A DNA stretch of 64,000 bases. It comes from Ornithobacterium rhinotracheale. GTDB lineage: Bacteria > Bacteroidota > Bacteroidia > Flavobacteriales > Weeksellaceae. Shown in pieces: positions 24,891 to 33,870 of the stretch. The position numbers were made by a program, and so were the translations under genes. The stretch is taken from contig NZ_CP035107.1 in NCBI RefSeq assembly GCF_004088395.1, positions 1,751,001-1,815,000 of the forward strand, in the 5' to 3' direction. The notes beneath the pieces are model-generated. The model saw only the letters and a list, made by a program, of their open reading frames with translations, did no database searches and was not told the DNA's origin. Position 1 is the first letter of the stretch; each line of letters starts with the position of its first letter.

Positions 24891-27800
24891 ATGAACCGAC
24901 GAATTTTTATTGAGAAAAAAACTGCTTTTGACCATTTAAGCAAAAGCTACACCGAGGAATTACATTTAATAAACCCTGCACTTTCTGTAAAAGTCTTTAT
25001 CCTTTACGATCTTTTTAACATCAGCGAAGAGGATTTCAAAAAAGTGTCGCACACTGTGTTTGCCGATCCTGTAATGGATATTTTGCACACTTCTGAGCCA
25101 GATTTATCTGCTTACCAGAAAACTGTAGCCGTAGAATTTCTACCAGGACAATTCGACCAGCGTGCCGATAGTGCCGAGCAAGCCGTAAAATTGATTACGG
25201 GAAAAGACGACATCAAAATCAGAACGGCAAAACTTTTTGCGTTCCCTGAGATTTCCGACAAAGAATTTGCAGAAGCCAAAAAGCTATTTATAAATGTAGT
25301 GGATGCTAAGGAAAAAGATTTAAGCGTATTGAACTACCCACAATCTGCTCAGCCACACCCCGTGCCCACCATTGAAGGATTTAAGGATTTTGATGATGCG
25401 CAGCTTGAAAAATTCTACCAAGAATGGAATTTTGCCTTTGGGCTTGATGATTTAAAATTCATTCAAGATTATTTCAAAAAAGAAAACAGAAACCCTACCG
25501 AAACGGAACTAAAAGTACTCGACACCTATTGGAGCGACCACTGCCGCCACACCACTTTTATGACCGAGCTGGAAAACATCTCATTTGAGGGTGATTTTCA
25601 AGAAACCCTGCAAGCCATTTTCAACAAATATTTAAGCCTAAGAAAAGAGCTAAACCGCGAGCATAAGCCCATTTCGCTGATGGATTTTGGTACCATTGCC
25701 GCCAAATATTTCCAAAAAAATGGAAAATTAAATGATTTGGTAATTTCAGATGAAATCAATGCCTGCACCATAGAAATTGAAGTGGACATTGAGGGGAAAA
25801 AAGAACCTTGGTACTTATTATTCAAAAACGAGACGCACAACCACCCTACCGAGATTGAACCATTTGGTGGAGCTTCAACTTGTATCGGCGGTGCGATTCG
25901 CGACCCATTGAGTGGTCGTGCGTTTGTGTACCAAGCTATGCGCGTAACAGGAGCCGCCAATCCGCTTGAAAATGTGGAAGACACACTCGAAGGTAAATTA
26001 CCGCAACGCAAAATTACCAAAGAAGCTGCCAACGGCTATTCTTCTTACGGAAACCAAATCGGGCTTGCCACATCGCAAGTTTCAGAAATTTACCACGAAG
26101 GCTACAAGGCAAAACGCATGGAAGTTGGTTTTGTAGTGGGAGCAGCCCCTACCGATTGGGTAAAGAGAGAACAACCGCAAGCGGGCGATGTGGTCATCGT
26201 GCTTGGTGGCAAAACAGGTAGAGACGGTGTCGGCGGAGCTACGGGCTCATCTAAAACGCAAAAAGTGGGTGCCATTGAAACCATGAGTGCCGAGGTGCAA
26301 AAAGGAGATGCCGTACAAGAAAGAAAAATTCAGCGTTTATTCAGAAAACCAGAAGTTACCACTTTAATCAAAAAATCAAACGATTTTGGTGCAGGAGGTG
26401 TTTCCGTGGCAATCGGGGAAATTGCTGATGGCGTGCATATCAATTTAGATGTCCTGCCCGTGAAATACGATGGCCTATATGGCACGGAGCTAGCCATTTC
26501 GGAGTCGCAGGAGCGTATGGCAGTAGTTGTAAATGCAGAAGATGCACAAAAATTCTTAGACTTGGCGCGCCAAGAAAACATCTTGGCTGAAATCGTGGGC
26601 ACCGTAACCAATAAAAATCGATTAGAAATTGTTTGGAAAGGCAACAAAATCGTAGACCTCGATCGTGAGTTCCTAGACACCGCTGGTTGCCGAAAGAAAA
26701 ACAATGCAAAGGTTTCTTTGAATGCTTTAAAAGCTAAAGAAACTAAATCTTTAAATAAAGAAAACTTCGTTCAGACTTTACAGAGCTTAAATGTAGCTTC
26801 TCAAAAAGGTTTAATCGAAAAATTTGATAGCACCGTAGGGCAAACTACCGTATTGATGCCTTTGGGCGGGAAATACCAAGTTACTCCTGCTCTTGCGAGC
26901 GTTCACACTTTGCCCGTGCGCAACAAAAACACCAGCACCGTTTCCATGGCTTCTTGGGGCTACGATGTGGATTTATCTTCTGAGAATCCATTGCTAGGTG
27001 GAGCCTACGCTGTGGTAGAAAGTGTGGCTAAAATCGTGGCTGCGGGCGGAAAAAGAGAAGATGTGCGTTTGAGTTTTCAAGAATATTTTGAGCGTTTGGG
27101 CACCGATGAAAACAAATGGGGAATCCCGTTGGCTTCGTTGATGGGCTCGCTCGACGCACAATTGAATTTCGAAATCGCTGCCATTGGCGGGAAAGACAGT
27201 ATGTCTGGAACTTTCCATGATTTAAAAGTGCCACCAACCTTAATCTCATTTGCGTGCTGCGCAGGAGAATTAAAAAATGTAATTTCGCCTGAATTTAAAG
27301 CTGAAGGCAATCATTTATATTTATTTAAGCACGAGCCGCTTGAAAACGGAATGCCGAATTACGAACAATTGAAATCGGCTTATACTCAAATTCATCAATT
27401 GATTGAAAAAGGCGAGATCGTTTCTGCTCAAATCGTGAAAAATGGTGGTTTAGCTTCGGCTTTAGCTTTGATGGCTTTTGGAAATAAATTAGGAGCAAAT
27501 GTTCAGTTTGAGGGCGATTGGTTTAGCCCAATGCATGGCTCTTTAATCCTAGAAAGCAAAACAGAATTAAACGATTTCCAAAAAATCGGTAGCGTTTCAG
27601 CAGAGAAATCTTTGGTTTTAAATCATAAAACTTTTGATTTAGACGAATTATTCAACGCTTGGTTTGGAACTTTTGAAAGTCTTTTCCCTACTGATTTTGG
27701 CAAAGATTTACAAAATGCAGAAAAATCTGAAATCACCAAAGAAGCAGCTAAAAATGTAAACATCAATTCGGGCGCAAAACCACAAGTTGCCATGCCGATT

Positions 27801-28568
27801 TTCTCGGGCACCAACTGTGAATACGAAACCGAAAAAGTGTTTAGAGAAGCGGAAGCCAATCCGCAACCTTTTATATTCAATAATTTAAACGATGCGTTGC
27901 TCAACGATTCGGTGGAGCACATGGTAAAAACCATCAACGAAAGTCAGATTTTAATGCTTTCGGGCGGATTCTCTTCGGGCGATGAGCCAGACGGTTCGGC
28001 TAAATTTATCGTTTCAGTGCTTAAAAATCCAAAAATCAAGCAAGCAGTGCATGATTTAATCGCCAGAGATGGCTTAATTTTGGGTATCTGCAACGGATTC
28101 CAAGCTTTGATTAAATCAGGATTAGTAAGTTTTGGCAAAATCTGCGATTTACCAGAAGATGCTCCTACTTTGGCACATAACAAAATCGGCAGACATATTT
28201 CTCAAATGGTAGATGTGCGTGTCGTGAGCGATCGCTCGCCATGGCTAAAAGGTATGAAAAATCAAATTTATCGCATTCCGATTTCGCACGGTGAAGGGCG
28301 TTTCTTTGCCAATCCAGAAGTGGTTCAACAATTGAAAGACAAAGACCAAATTGCTACGCAATATGTGGATTTAAACGGAAATGTAGCACTCGATATGCCA
28401 TTTAACCCTAATGGTTCGGTAGACGGTATCGAAGGAATCATGAGCCCATCGGGCAAAATCTTTGGCCGAATGGGGCACCCTGAGCGATTCCGACAAGGCT
28501 TGCTCAAAAATATTCCAGATGCTGTTTTTATGGATATTTTCAAAAATGGTGTAGAATATTTTAAATAA
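24891..28568 (+). CDS. purL: Phosphoribosylformylglycinamidine synthase, large type
   Basis: 1225 residues, the long single-chain PurL with a fused glutaminase. It converts FGAR, ATP and glutamine to FGAM in purine synthesis. TYWSDHCRHTTF and ETHNHPTEIEPFGGASTCIGGAIRD mark the synthase; the C-terminal class I glutaminase shows GGFSSGDE, the nucleophile in GICNGFQALIKSG and HGEGRF for the catalytic His. It follows surE after 74 bp and ends in a strong hairpin terminator. No purine riboswitch is seen in the leader. Confidence 0.97.
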   Translation: MNRRIFIEKKTAFDHLSKSYTEELHLINPALSVKVFILYDLFNISEEDFKKVSHTVFADPVMDILHTSEPDLSAYQKTVAVEFLPGQFDQRADSAEQAVKLITGKDDIKIRTAKLFAFPEISDKEFAEAKKLFINVVDAKEKDLSVLNYPQSAQPHPVPTIEGFKDFDDAQLEKFYQEWNFAFGLDDLKFIQDYFKKENRNPTETELKVLDTYWSDHCRHTTFMTELENISFEGDFQETLQAIFNKYLSLRKELNREHKPISLMDFGTIAAKYFQKNGKLNDLVISDEINACTIEIEVDIEGKKEPWYLLFKNETHNHPTEIEPFGGASTCIGGAIRDPLSGRAFVYQAMRVTGAANPLENVEDTLEGKLPQRKITKEAANGYSSYGNQIGLATSQVSEIYHEGYKAKRMEVGFVVGAAPTDWVKREQPQAGDVVIVLGGKTGRDGVGGATGSSKTQKVGAIETMSAEVQKGDAVQERKIQRLFRKPEVTTLIKKSNDFGAGGVSVAIGEIADGVHINLDVLPVKYDGLYGTELAISESQERMAVVVNAEDAQKFLDLARQENILAEIVGTVTNKNRLEIVWKGNKIVDLDREFLDTAGCRKKNNAKVSLNALKAKETKSLNKENFVQTLQSLNVASQKGLIEKFDSTVGQTTVLMPLGGKYQVTPALASVHTLPVRNKNTSTVSMASWGYDVDLSSENPLLGGAYAVVESVAKIVAAGGKREDVRLSFQEYFERLGTDENKWGIPLASLMGSLDAQLNFEIAAIGGKDSMSGTFHDLKVPPTLISFACCAGELKNVISPEFKAEGNHLYLFKHEPLENGMPNYEQLKSAYTQIHQLIEKGEIVSAQIVKNGGLASALALMAFGNKLGANVQFEGDWFSPMHGSLILESKTELNDFQKIGSVSAEKSLVLNHKTFDLDELFNAWFGTFESLFPTDFGKDLQNAEKSEITKEAAKNVNINSGAKPQVAMPIFSGTNCEYETEKVFREAEANPQPFIFNNLNDALLNDSVEHMVKTINESQILMLSGGFSSGDEPDGSAKFIVSVLKNPKIKQAVHDLIARDGLILGICNGFQALIKSGLVSFGKICDLPEDAPTLAHNKIGRHISQMVDVRVVSDRSPWLKGMKNQIYRIPISHGEGRFFANPEVVQQLKDKDQIATQYVDLNGNVALDMPFNPNGSVDGIEGIMSPSGKIFGRMGHPERFRQGLLKNIPDAVFMDIFKNGVEYFK

Positions 28569-28593
28569 AACTTCCTCAAAATAAAGGAAACAA

Positions 28594-28627
28594 AAACGGC
28601 GCAGATTTCTTGAAATCTGCGCCGTTT
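28594..28627. terminator. Bidirectional terminator downstream of purL
   Basis: Perfect 16-bp stem AAACGGCGCAGATTTC / GAAATCTGCGCCGTTT with a 2-nt loop. It serves purL and the converging gene at 28659. Confidence 0.85.
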
Positions 28628-28658
28628 GTATTTATAAAAATAGTAAAAAATATAAATT

Positions 28659-29135
28659 TTATCGTTTTCCTACTTCAAGGACTATCGCAGGCTTTTCGTT
28701 GCCATGCAATATCAATCTTTTTTTAATGATCAGCCAATCTTTATCGGTCAAAATTTCTCCTTTTTCTGATTTTTCAGAAATCGCTTTTAGCTCCGCGCGT
28801 GAAACCGGCTCAAGCACAAAATAGCTAATCACTTGATAATTTTTCAACTCCTCATCGGGCACAATCTTTAATTCTTTAGCACTTAATAAATCTTTTTTTG
28901 CCTCTTTTACTAAAATCAATTGCGGAAATTCTTTTCTTTTTGGGTCTGCAAACAAAACTTTGCTACGGTCGATTTTCGCCTTTTTAGCGGCATCCACAAT
29001 GCCAAAACTATCTCTATACGCTTGCAAACTCACGCCAAAAATCTTTTGAAGCGCTCCATCTACCGTCAGTGTTTTTTGCTGTGCAAATGTGGTGGCACTC
29101 ACGCACAACAAAATCCATAAAAATACTTTTTTCAT
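28659..29135 (-). CDS. Secreted hypothetical protein downstream of the histidine kinase
   Basis: 158 residues from the ATG at 29135, which gives a signal peptide ending TTFAQQ; a longer frame begins at 29180 but adds a poor N-terminus. The mature part is charged, with DGALQKIFGVSLQAYRDSFGIVDAAKK and a Lys-rich middle. No recognised family. It lies 59 bp after the histidine kinase on the same strand, before a terminator, so it may be the last gene of that operon. Confidence 0.7.
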   Translation of the reverse strand: MKKVFLWILLCVSATTFAQQKTLTVDGALQKIFGVSLQAYRDSFGIVDAAKKAKIDRSKVLFADPKRKEFPQLILVKEAKKDLLSAKELKIVPDEELKNYQVISYFVLEPVSRAELKAISEKSEKGEILTDKDWLIIKKRLILHGNEKPAIVLEVGKR

Positions 29136-29194
29136 CTTTTTATTTTTCAATTGAATAACGAATTTAAAAAAATATGCCAAATTCCATTTTTTTT

Positions 29195-30508
29195 TTAAGC
29201 CTTAAAAACCAGTACAAACTCGCAACCTTGCGCTAAGTTTTTGAAATAAATCCTTCCCGATTGTGCTTCCATGATGTTTTTACAAAGCGTGAGCCCTATG
29301 CCCGAACCTTTTTCTCTCGTGGTAAAAAACGGGAAAAATACTTTTTCGGCAATTTCTTCGTCAATTCCATGGCCATAATCGCGCACTTTTACCAGTACGC
29401 TGTCGTGTTGCTTTTCGATTTTTAGTTCAATTTTTCTATCTTCTTTGGGCAGATTTTCAAGGGCAAAAATTGCATTGCTCAGCAAATTCACAAGCACTCT
29501 TTCAGTCAAAGATTTATCTGCCCAAATCATCGTTGGCTCGCCCAAAATATCGCACTCAATCTGCTTTTCTTGCAAATCGTTTTGCAACAAAGCACACATC
29601 TCTTGCAGCAATTGTTTGATTTCAATTTTTTCGGCATAGGCTTTTGGAATTTGCGTGATTTTTCGGTAATCGTCTACAAACTGCATCAATCGCCCTGAGC
29701 GTTCAGCCACAATGCTCATGCCTTCTCGCAATTCGCATAAATCTTCTCCTTGAATCTCGTCTTGCTGCGTGGCATATTGCATCGATTGGATTAGGCTATT
29801 AATCGGCGTGAGCGTATTCATCAACTCGTGCGAAATGACTTTCAGCAAATTATACCACGCCATTTTTTCTTTTTTCTCGACTAAATCCTGCACCGATTCT
29901 ATATTAATGACAAAAAACTGCTGCGCCACGCCCTTCACGCGCGAAGTCCTAATGGAATAAGTTTTTGGCTGAAAATCTTTGGTTTTAGCCGTATAAAAAG
30001 CCTGCGAATTTTGGAATTTAGTTTTTTCTATAATTTCATAAAACTTCGGCATTTTGGTCTGGCAATACGACCATTTTTGATAATTAGGGAGTTTAAAAAT
30101 CTCTAAAAAATAATAATTGGCAAAGAAAATATCCCACTCGTCTTGCTCGGTTTCTCGGCTTAAAATCATCAACCCAAATTGAGATTGATTTAAAATATGC
30201 TCATACAGCATTTTGTAGGAAACGATATTTTCTTCCTGCGCTTTTACTTGTTCAAAAACAGCTCGCAATTCGTTGTAAACATGATTTTTAGTCTTTTTAG
30301 GGCGAAAGGAAAAATCCTTGTATCGCACGGCAGTAATCAAACGGAGCAAACTCGAATTTTTATTATGCTGAAAATGATAAATCAGATACAAACACAGCAA
30401 ACTCCCCACGCCCAGCAACCCTGCCGAAAGCCTGTTTCCCTGCTGTGCCGCACTATACGAAAACACCGCCAAAATCACGCCTAAAATGTAAGTCGCCAAA
30501 TATTTCAT
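29195..30508 (-). CDS. Sensor histidine kinase (two TM, PAS-like, HisKA/HATPase)
   Basis: 437 residues. Two N-terminal transmembrane helices (about 4-20 and 25-45) with almost no periplasmic loop suggest it senses a membrane or cytoplasmic signal. A PAS-like region (about 90-210) precedes the H-box KVISHELMNTLTPINSL with His227; the ATPase has N-box LLSNAIFAL, RDYGHGIDEEI (G1) and REKGSGIGLTL (G2). It lies 3 bp after the response regulator gene and thus forms a two-component pair with it. Context next to the divergent MacAB-TolC-type operon suggests it controls efflux. Confidence 0.92.
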   Translation of the reverse strand: MKYLATYILGVILAVFSYSAAQQGNRLSAGLLGVGSLLCLYLIYHFQHNKNSSLLRLITAVRYKDFSFRPKKTKNHVYNELRAVFEQVKAQEENIVSYKMLYEHILNQSQFGLMILSRETEQDEWDIFFANYYFLEIFKLPNYQKWSYCQTKMPKFYEIIEKTKFQNSQAFYTAKTKDFQPKTYSIRTSRVKGVAQQFFVINIESVQDLVEKKEKMAWYNLLKVISHELMNTLTPINSLIQSMQYATQQDEIQGEDLCELREGMSIVAERSGRLMQFVDDYRKITQIPKAYAEKIEIKQLLQEMCALLQNDLQEKQIECDILGEPTMIWADKSLTERVLVNLLSNAIFALENLPKEDRKIELKIEKQHDSVLVKVRDYGHGIDEEIAEKVFFPFFTTREKGSGIGLTLCKNIMEAQSGRIYFKNLAQGCEFVLVFKA

Positions 30509-30511
30509 AGT

Positions 30512-31849
30512 TTACATTTTTTCTAATTTTCGATAGAGTGCCGCGCGAGAAATGCCGAGCTCTGCCGCAGCACGAGAAATATTGCCTTCGCTTTTTTGCA
30601 TGGCTTTTTGGATTAAAGTTTTTTCCATTTTTTCTAAATTCAAATCGTCGGTAGGCATAGCGGATTCTTTGGTGTTTAGGTTTAAAGACAAATCGCCCGC
30701 ATCGCTCATAATCACAGCTCGTTCCATACCATGAGCCAGTTCTCTAATGTTGCCACGCCAAGGATAATTTCGCATTTCGCGCCATTGTTCATCGTTTATT
30801 TTTAAGCCCACACGGTGATATTTTTTGCTAAATTTCTCCAAGAAATAATGGCTTAAATCTTCTAAATCTTCCAGCCTCTCACGCAAAGGCGGAATACCAA
30901 TTTCCACAGTATTGATTCGGTAAAATAAATCTTCCCGAAAGGCTTTTTCTTGTATTTTTTGGACTAAATTTTCGTTTGTGGCAAACACAAACCGAATGTC
31001 GAGCGGGCGCACTTTGTTTTCGCCCACGCGCACCACTGCCCTATTCTGTATCACGCTGAGCAACTTGGTTTGCAAGTGCATGGGCAAATTACCGATTTCA
31101 TCAAGAAAAACCGTTCCGCCCTGTGCCGCTTCGATTTTTCCCATGCTGTGTTCTTTGGCATCGGTAAAGGCTCCTTTGGCATAGCCAAACAATTCGGATT
31201 CGAACAAGCCTTCAGACAAGCTCCCCAAATCGATATGCACAAAGGGCTGCTCGCTCCTGCTTGAATTTTTATGAATGTATTCCGCCATCACATATTTTCC
31301 TGTTCCATTTTCGCCCGTAATCAACACATTGGCATCGGTGGGAGCTACTTTATCGAGCGCATTCATCGTGGCTTGCATTCGGGGCGATTTTGTGCTTAAA
31401 AAATAATCTGAAATGGTATTTTTTTGTGATTTTTCAAGGCGTTCTATTTTCTTGTTTTTGCGCACCATTTCCACCGCCATTTTTACCGAGGCAAACAATT
31501 TTTCGTTGTTCCATGGTTTTAAAATAAAATCTGTTGCGCCATTTTTTAAAGCTCCCACAGCGAGCGAAACTTCGCCATAAGCAGTCATCAAAATCACAGC
31601 AATATTGGGATTGGTGGCTAAAATTTCTTTGAGCCAATACATGCCTTCTTTGCCATTTTCATAGCCTTTTCTAAAATTCATATCGAGTAAAACCACTTCG
31701 ATTTCGTTTTCGTTTAGCGTGGGCAAAATTTCCTTAGGCTCGTCGATTAAAATGATTTCAGAAAAAAATTGTTTTAGCCATAATTTGGCAGCGTATAAAA
31801 TACTTTTATCATCGTCGACAATGGCGATTCGGGCATCGATTTTTCGCAT
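30512..31849 (-). CDS. NtrC-family sigma-54-dependent response regulator
   Basis: 445 residues: receiver domain (acidic pair near residues 12-14, phosphoacceptor Asp56 in LLDMNF, Lys in LKPW), AAA+ domain with Walker A GENGTGKY and Walker B-like GTVFLDEIGNLP, and a C-terminal Fis helix-turn-helix (GNISRAAAELGISRAALYRKLEK). The sigma-54 contact loop reads GAFTDA (226-231) instead of GAFTGA. It is 3 bp from its kinase. Two dyads and a -24/-12 element lie before the divergent efflux operon, its likely target. Directly upstream (12 bp) on the same strand ends the DUF6119 gene. Confidence 0.94.
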   Translation of the reverse strand: MRKIDARIAIVDDDKSILYAAKLWLKQFFSEIILIDEPKEILPTLNENEIEVVLLDMNFRKGYENGKEGMYWLKEILATNPNIAVILMTAYGEVSLAVGALKNGATDFILKPWNNEKLFASVKMAVEMVRKNKKIERLEKSQKNTISDYFLSTKSPRMQATMNALDKVAPTDANVLITGENGTGKYVMAEYIHKNSSRSEQPFVHIDLGSLSEGLFESELFGYAKGAFTDAKEHSMGKIEAAQGGTVFLDEIGNLPMHLQTKLLSVIQNRAVVRVGENKVRPLDIRFVFATNENLVQKIQEKAFREDLFYRINTVEIGIPPLRERLEDLEDLSHYFLEKFSKKYHRVGLKINDEQWREMRNYPWRGNIRELAHGMERAVIMSDAGDLSLNLNTKESAMPTDDLNLEKMEKTLIQKAMQKSEGNISRAAAELGISRAALYRKLEKM

Positions 31850-31861
31850 AAGTGGCTGAGT

Positions 31862-33670
31862 TTATTCTAATTCTGACAAATCTATCAGTTTTACATTATA
31901 ATCTAATTGTGTAATTTCTTTAACTACCTGAACAATGGAGTACTTAGCAATATTTGATTGAGACTTTTTAATTTTTTCAATAGGACATAATTTATTTCTT
32001 TGCTTACTCCTAAATCCCATAACAAAATTTATTTTTGTGTAATCAGATAATAATTTTCTTAAATCTTCTATTTTTATTTTATTTGATGTATTTTTCTTAT
32101 TATAGTTTTCAATTACTTTTTTCAAATATCCATTACCGCCATCACTTTTTAAATCATTAAACAATCTCTTAGCAGATAAAACAATTTGATTATATAAATC
32201 TCTCATTTTAGCGTCAAAACCATCTTTAATATGAATAAAATATACATCTCTTGATTCTGATATGTGTAAAATATCACATAGCTCAATGTTATCTCCAATA
32301 ACTTTATCTAGCACATAAAAACCTTTTATACCATGATAACTCTCGTTATATAAACCTTCGTTTAAACTTCCATCCCATTTATGCATAAAATTACAACTCA
32401 GTTTATACTTATTGTAGTACTTTTGCGCATCTTCATTCATTTTTTCTAAAAATTCATTTTCTATATAATACCATTGATTATCTATTCTAAAATATTTTTT
32501 ATTTTCAAAATCAATCTCTGTATTAATGTGATTAAGGAAATATGCGAATGTTGCATCTTTACCTTCTTTACTTTGAAGCTTACCTCTTATCTGTAAGTTA
32601 AATATTTTTTGTTTTATTTCATCATCATCAGTTACATCATTTAAACTTTCATATATGTGCTTAATTGCCTCAGAAAATAATTCATCACGAGATTTTACAA
32701 TTTTATCTTTAAAATGTTTTGCTTTTTTAAACCTAAGTATGAAATGATTACATTCATAAAATTTTTCTAACTTACTAGGATGAACTAACTCTACAACATT
32801 ATTAATAATGTTATTGTTCTCCTTATCATCTTCCATTTTAACATGATCAACCAACATATTAATCAAACATTTATCAAGATCGTATATCAAATCTTCATCA
32901 TCTATTTTAGAGAATAATGTAAGTCTTTGAGGAGTTCTTCTCTTATATATAGTATGCAAATCAACTATTAAAGATTTAAGCATTTCAAAACTCATTTTTT
33001 TTCTGAGATTAAAGTACGAACCAACCTCCAACAATGATAAATTTTGATTCAAATTATATTTTTTAAATTCATTTAATCTCAATTCATCCCTAACTTTAAT
33101 TTTCATCTTTGTTATAACATCTGAGTATTCTAGCGTAGATAAAATATTTTGATTATAACTGAACACTTCTTTTTTAGTGGAAATATTATTAGAAATGCTC
33201 CTTCTTTCTATTTCAGTAATTAAATCTTCTTCAGGTTTAGCTAATCTTCTATAAATTTCTATACCAAAAGTTGAATGAATATATTTTTTTATAACATTCA
33301 TTCCACTACCACTAATTACGCAATATAATTCATCCTTGTACCCTATAAATAACACAAAAGAAAATTCTACTATTTCAAAATTATGATTTTCTGTTAAAGT
33401 TTCAGGTAAGAAAATTTTCCAATAATATTTTTCTTTTGGCTGTCTGAAACAATATAAATAATATTTGAAAATATCATCTTCTTCATATGTTAATTTTGGG
33501 TCTAGAATTTTAATATTAATCCCTTTGAAGCGAGAACGTAAAGAATTCAAATGATTTTTTTTCATTACCTCAATCATTTCAAAAAAATCCATATTTTTTA
33601 ATTCATAATAATTCCTATTAATCTTAAAAACTTTTAAGTCAAAATTTGCTTCTGGAACATTCATTTTCAA
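31862..33670 (-). CDS. TIGR04141/DUF6119-type sporadically distributed protein
   Basis: 602 residues, no signal peptide or membrane helix. The C-terminal half matches what I recall of the TIGR04141/DUF6119 family: FRIDNQWYYIEN, then YNESYHGI, VLDK, IELCDILH, an HIK near 480 and YNQIVLSAKRL. The N-terminal quarter has YLYCFRQ and WKIFLP, also family-like. The family is patchily distributed and has no function I know of; links to defence are a suspicion only. Base composition is much more AT-rich than the neighbours, with many Asn, Lys, Ile and Tyr codons, which suggests transfer. It sits between an NtrC regulator (12 bp) and that regulator's probable target promoter. Confidence 0.7.
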   Translation of the reverse strand: MKMNVPEANFDLKVFKINRNYYELKNMDFFEMIEVMKKNHLNSLRSRFKGINIKILDPKLTYEEDDIFKYYLYCFRQPKEKYYWKIFLPETLTENHNFEIVEFSFVLFIGYKDELYCVISGSGMNVIKKYIHSTFGIEIYRRLAKPEEDLITEIERRSISNNISTKKEVFSYNQNILSTLEYSDVITKMKIKVRDELRLNEFKKYNLNQNLSLLEVGSYFNLRKKMSFEMLKSLIVDLHTIYKRRTPQRLTLFSKIDDEDLIYDLDKCLINMLVDHVKMEDDKENNNIINNVVELVHPSKLEKFYECNHFILRFKKAKHFKDKIVKSRDELFSEAIKHIYESLNDVTDDDEIKQKIFNLQIRGKLQSKEGKDATFAYFLNHINTEIDFENKKYFRIDNQWYYIENEFLEKMNEDAQKYYNKYKLSCNFMHKWDGSLNEGLYNESYHGIKGFYVLDKVIGDNIELCDILHISESRDVYFIHIKDGFDAKMRDLYNQIVLSAKRLFNDLKSDGGNGYLKKVIENYNKKNTSNKIKIEDLRKLLSDYTKINFVMGFRSKQRNKLCPIEKIKKSQSNIAKYSIVQVVKEITQLDYNVKLIDLSELE

Positions 33671-33683
33671 AAAAATACTTAAT

Positions 33684-33710
33684 CAAAGATACACTTTTTT
33701 AAAATAGCAA
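33684..33710 (-). promoter_or_regulatory. Consensus-like promoter for the DUF6119 gene and the regulator/kinase operon
   Basis: Minus-strand -33 TTG (33710-33708), a 16-bp spacer (slightly short) and -7 TATCTTTG (33691-33684), about 14 bp before the start codon at 33670. Since only 12 bp separate DUF6119 from the response regulator, this promoter may also drive the two-component genes. Confidence 0.55.
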
Positions 33711-33721
33711 ACTTGCCCGAG

Positions 33722-33758
33722 TGTCCGAAATCGAACAGCTTTTGTCCGAAAACGGACA
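33722..33758. promoter_or_regulatory. Tandem 16-bp dyads: candidate enhancer sites of the NtrC-type regulator
   Basis: Dyad 1 is TGTCCG-AAAT-CGAACA (33722-33737) and dyad 2 is TGTCCG-AAAA-CGGACA (33743-33758, perfect). Centres are 21 bp apart, two helical turns, so both dimers face the same side. They lie about 100-120 bp before the predicted start of the efflux transcript, the usual place for NtrC-type enhancers. Confidence 0.75.
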
Positions 33759-33822
33759 CTTTAAAATTAGCCGAAATTCAATTTCAATTGATTTTCAATG
33801 ATTTAAAAATTCATTAATGCAA

Positions 33823-33837
33823 TGGAAAAGTTTTGGC
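33823..33837 (+). promoter_or_regulatory. Candidate sigma-54 (-24/-12) promoter of the efflux operon
   Basis: TGG (33823-33825) and GC (33836-33837) with exactly ten bases between GG and GC, as sigma-54 requires; the -12 part reads TGGC where the consensus is TTGC. The transcript would begin near 33849, 22 bp before the ATG at 33871. Confidence 0.6.
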
Positions 33838-33870
33838 ATTTAGCTAAATGAATTTTGAAAATTGAAACAC

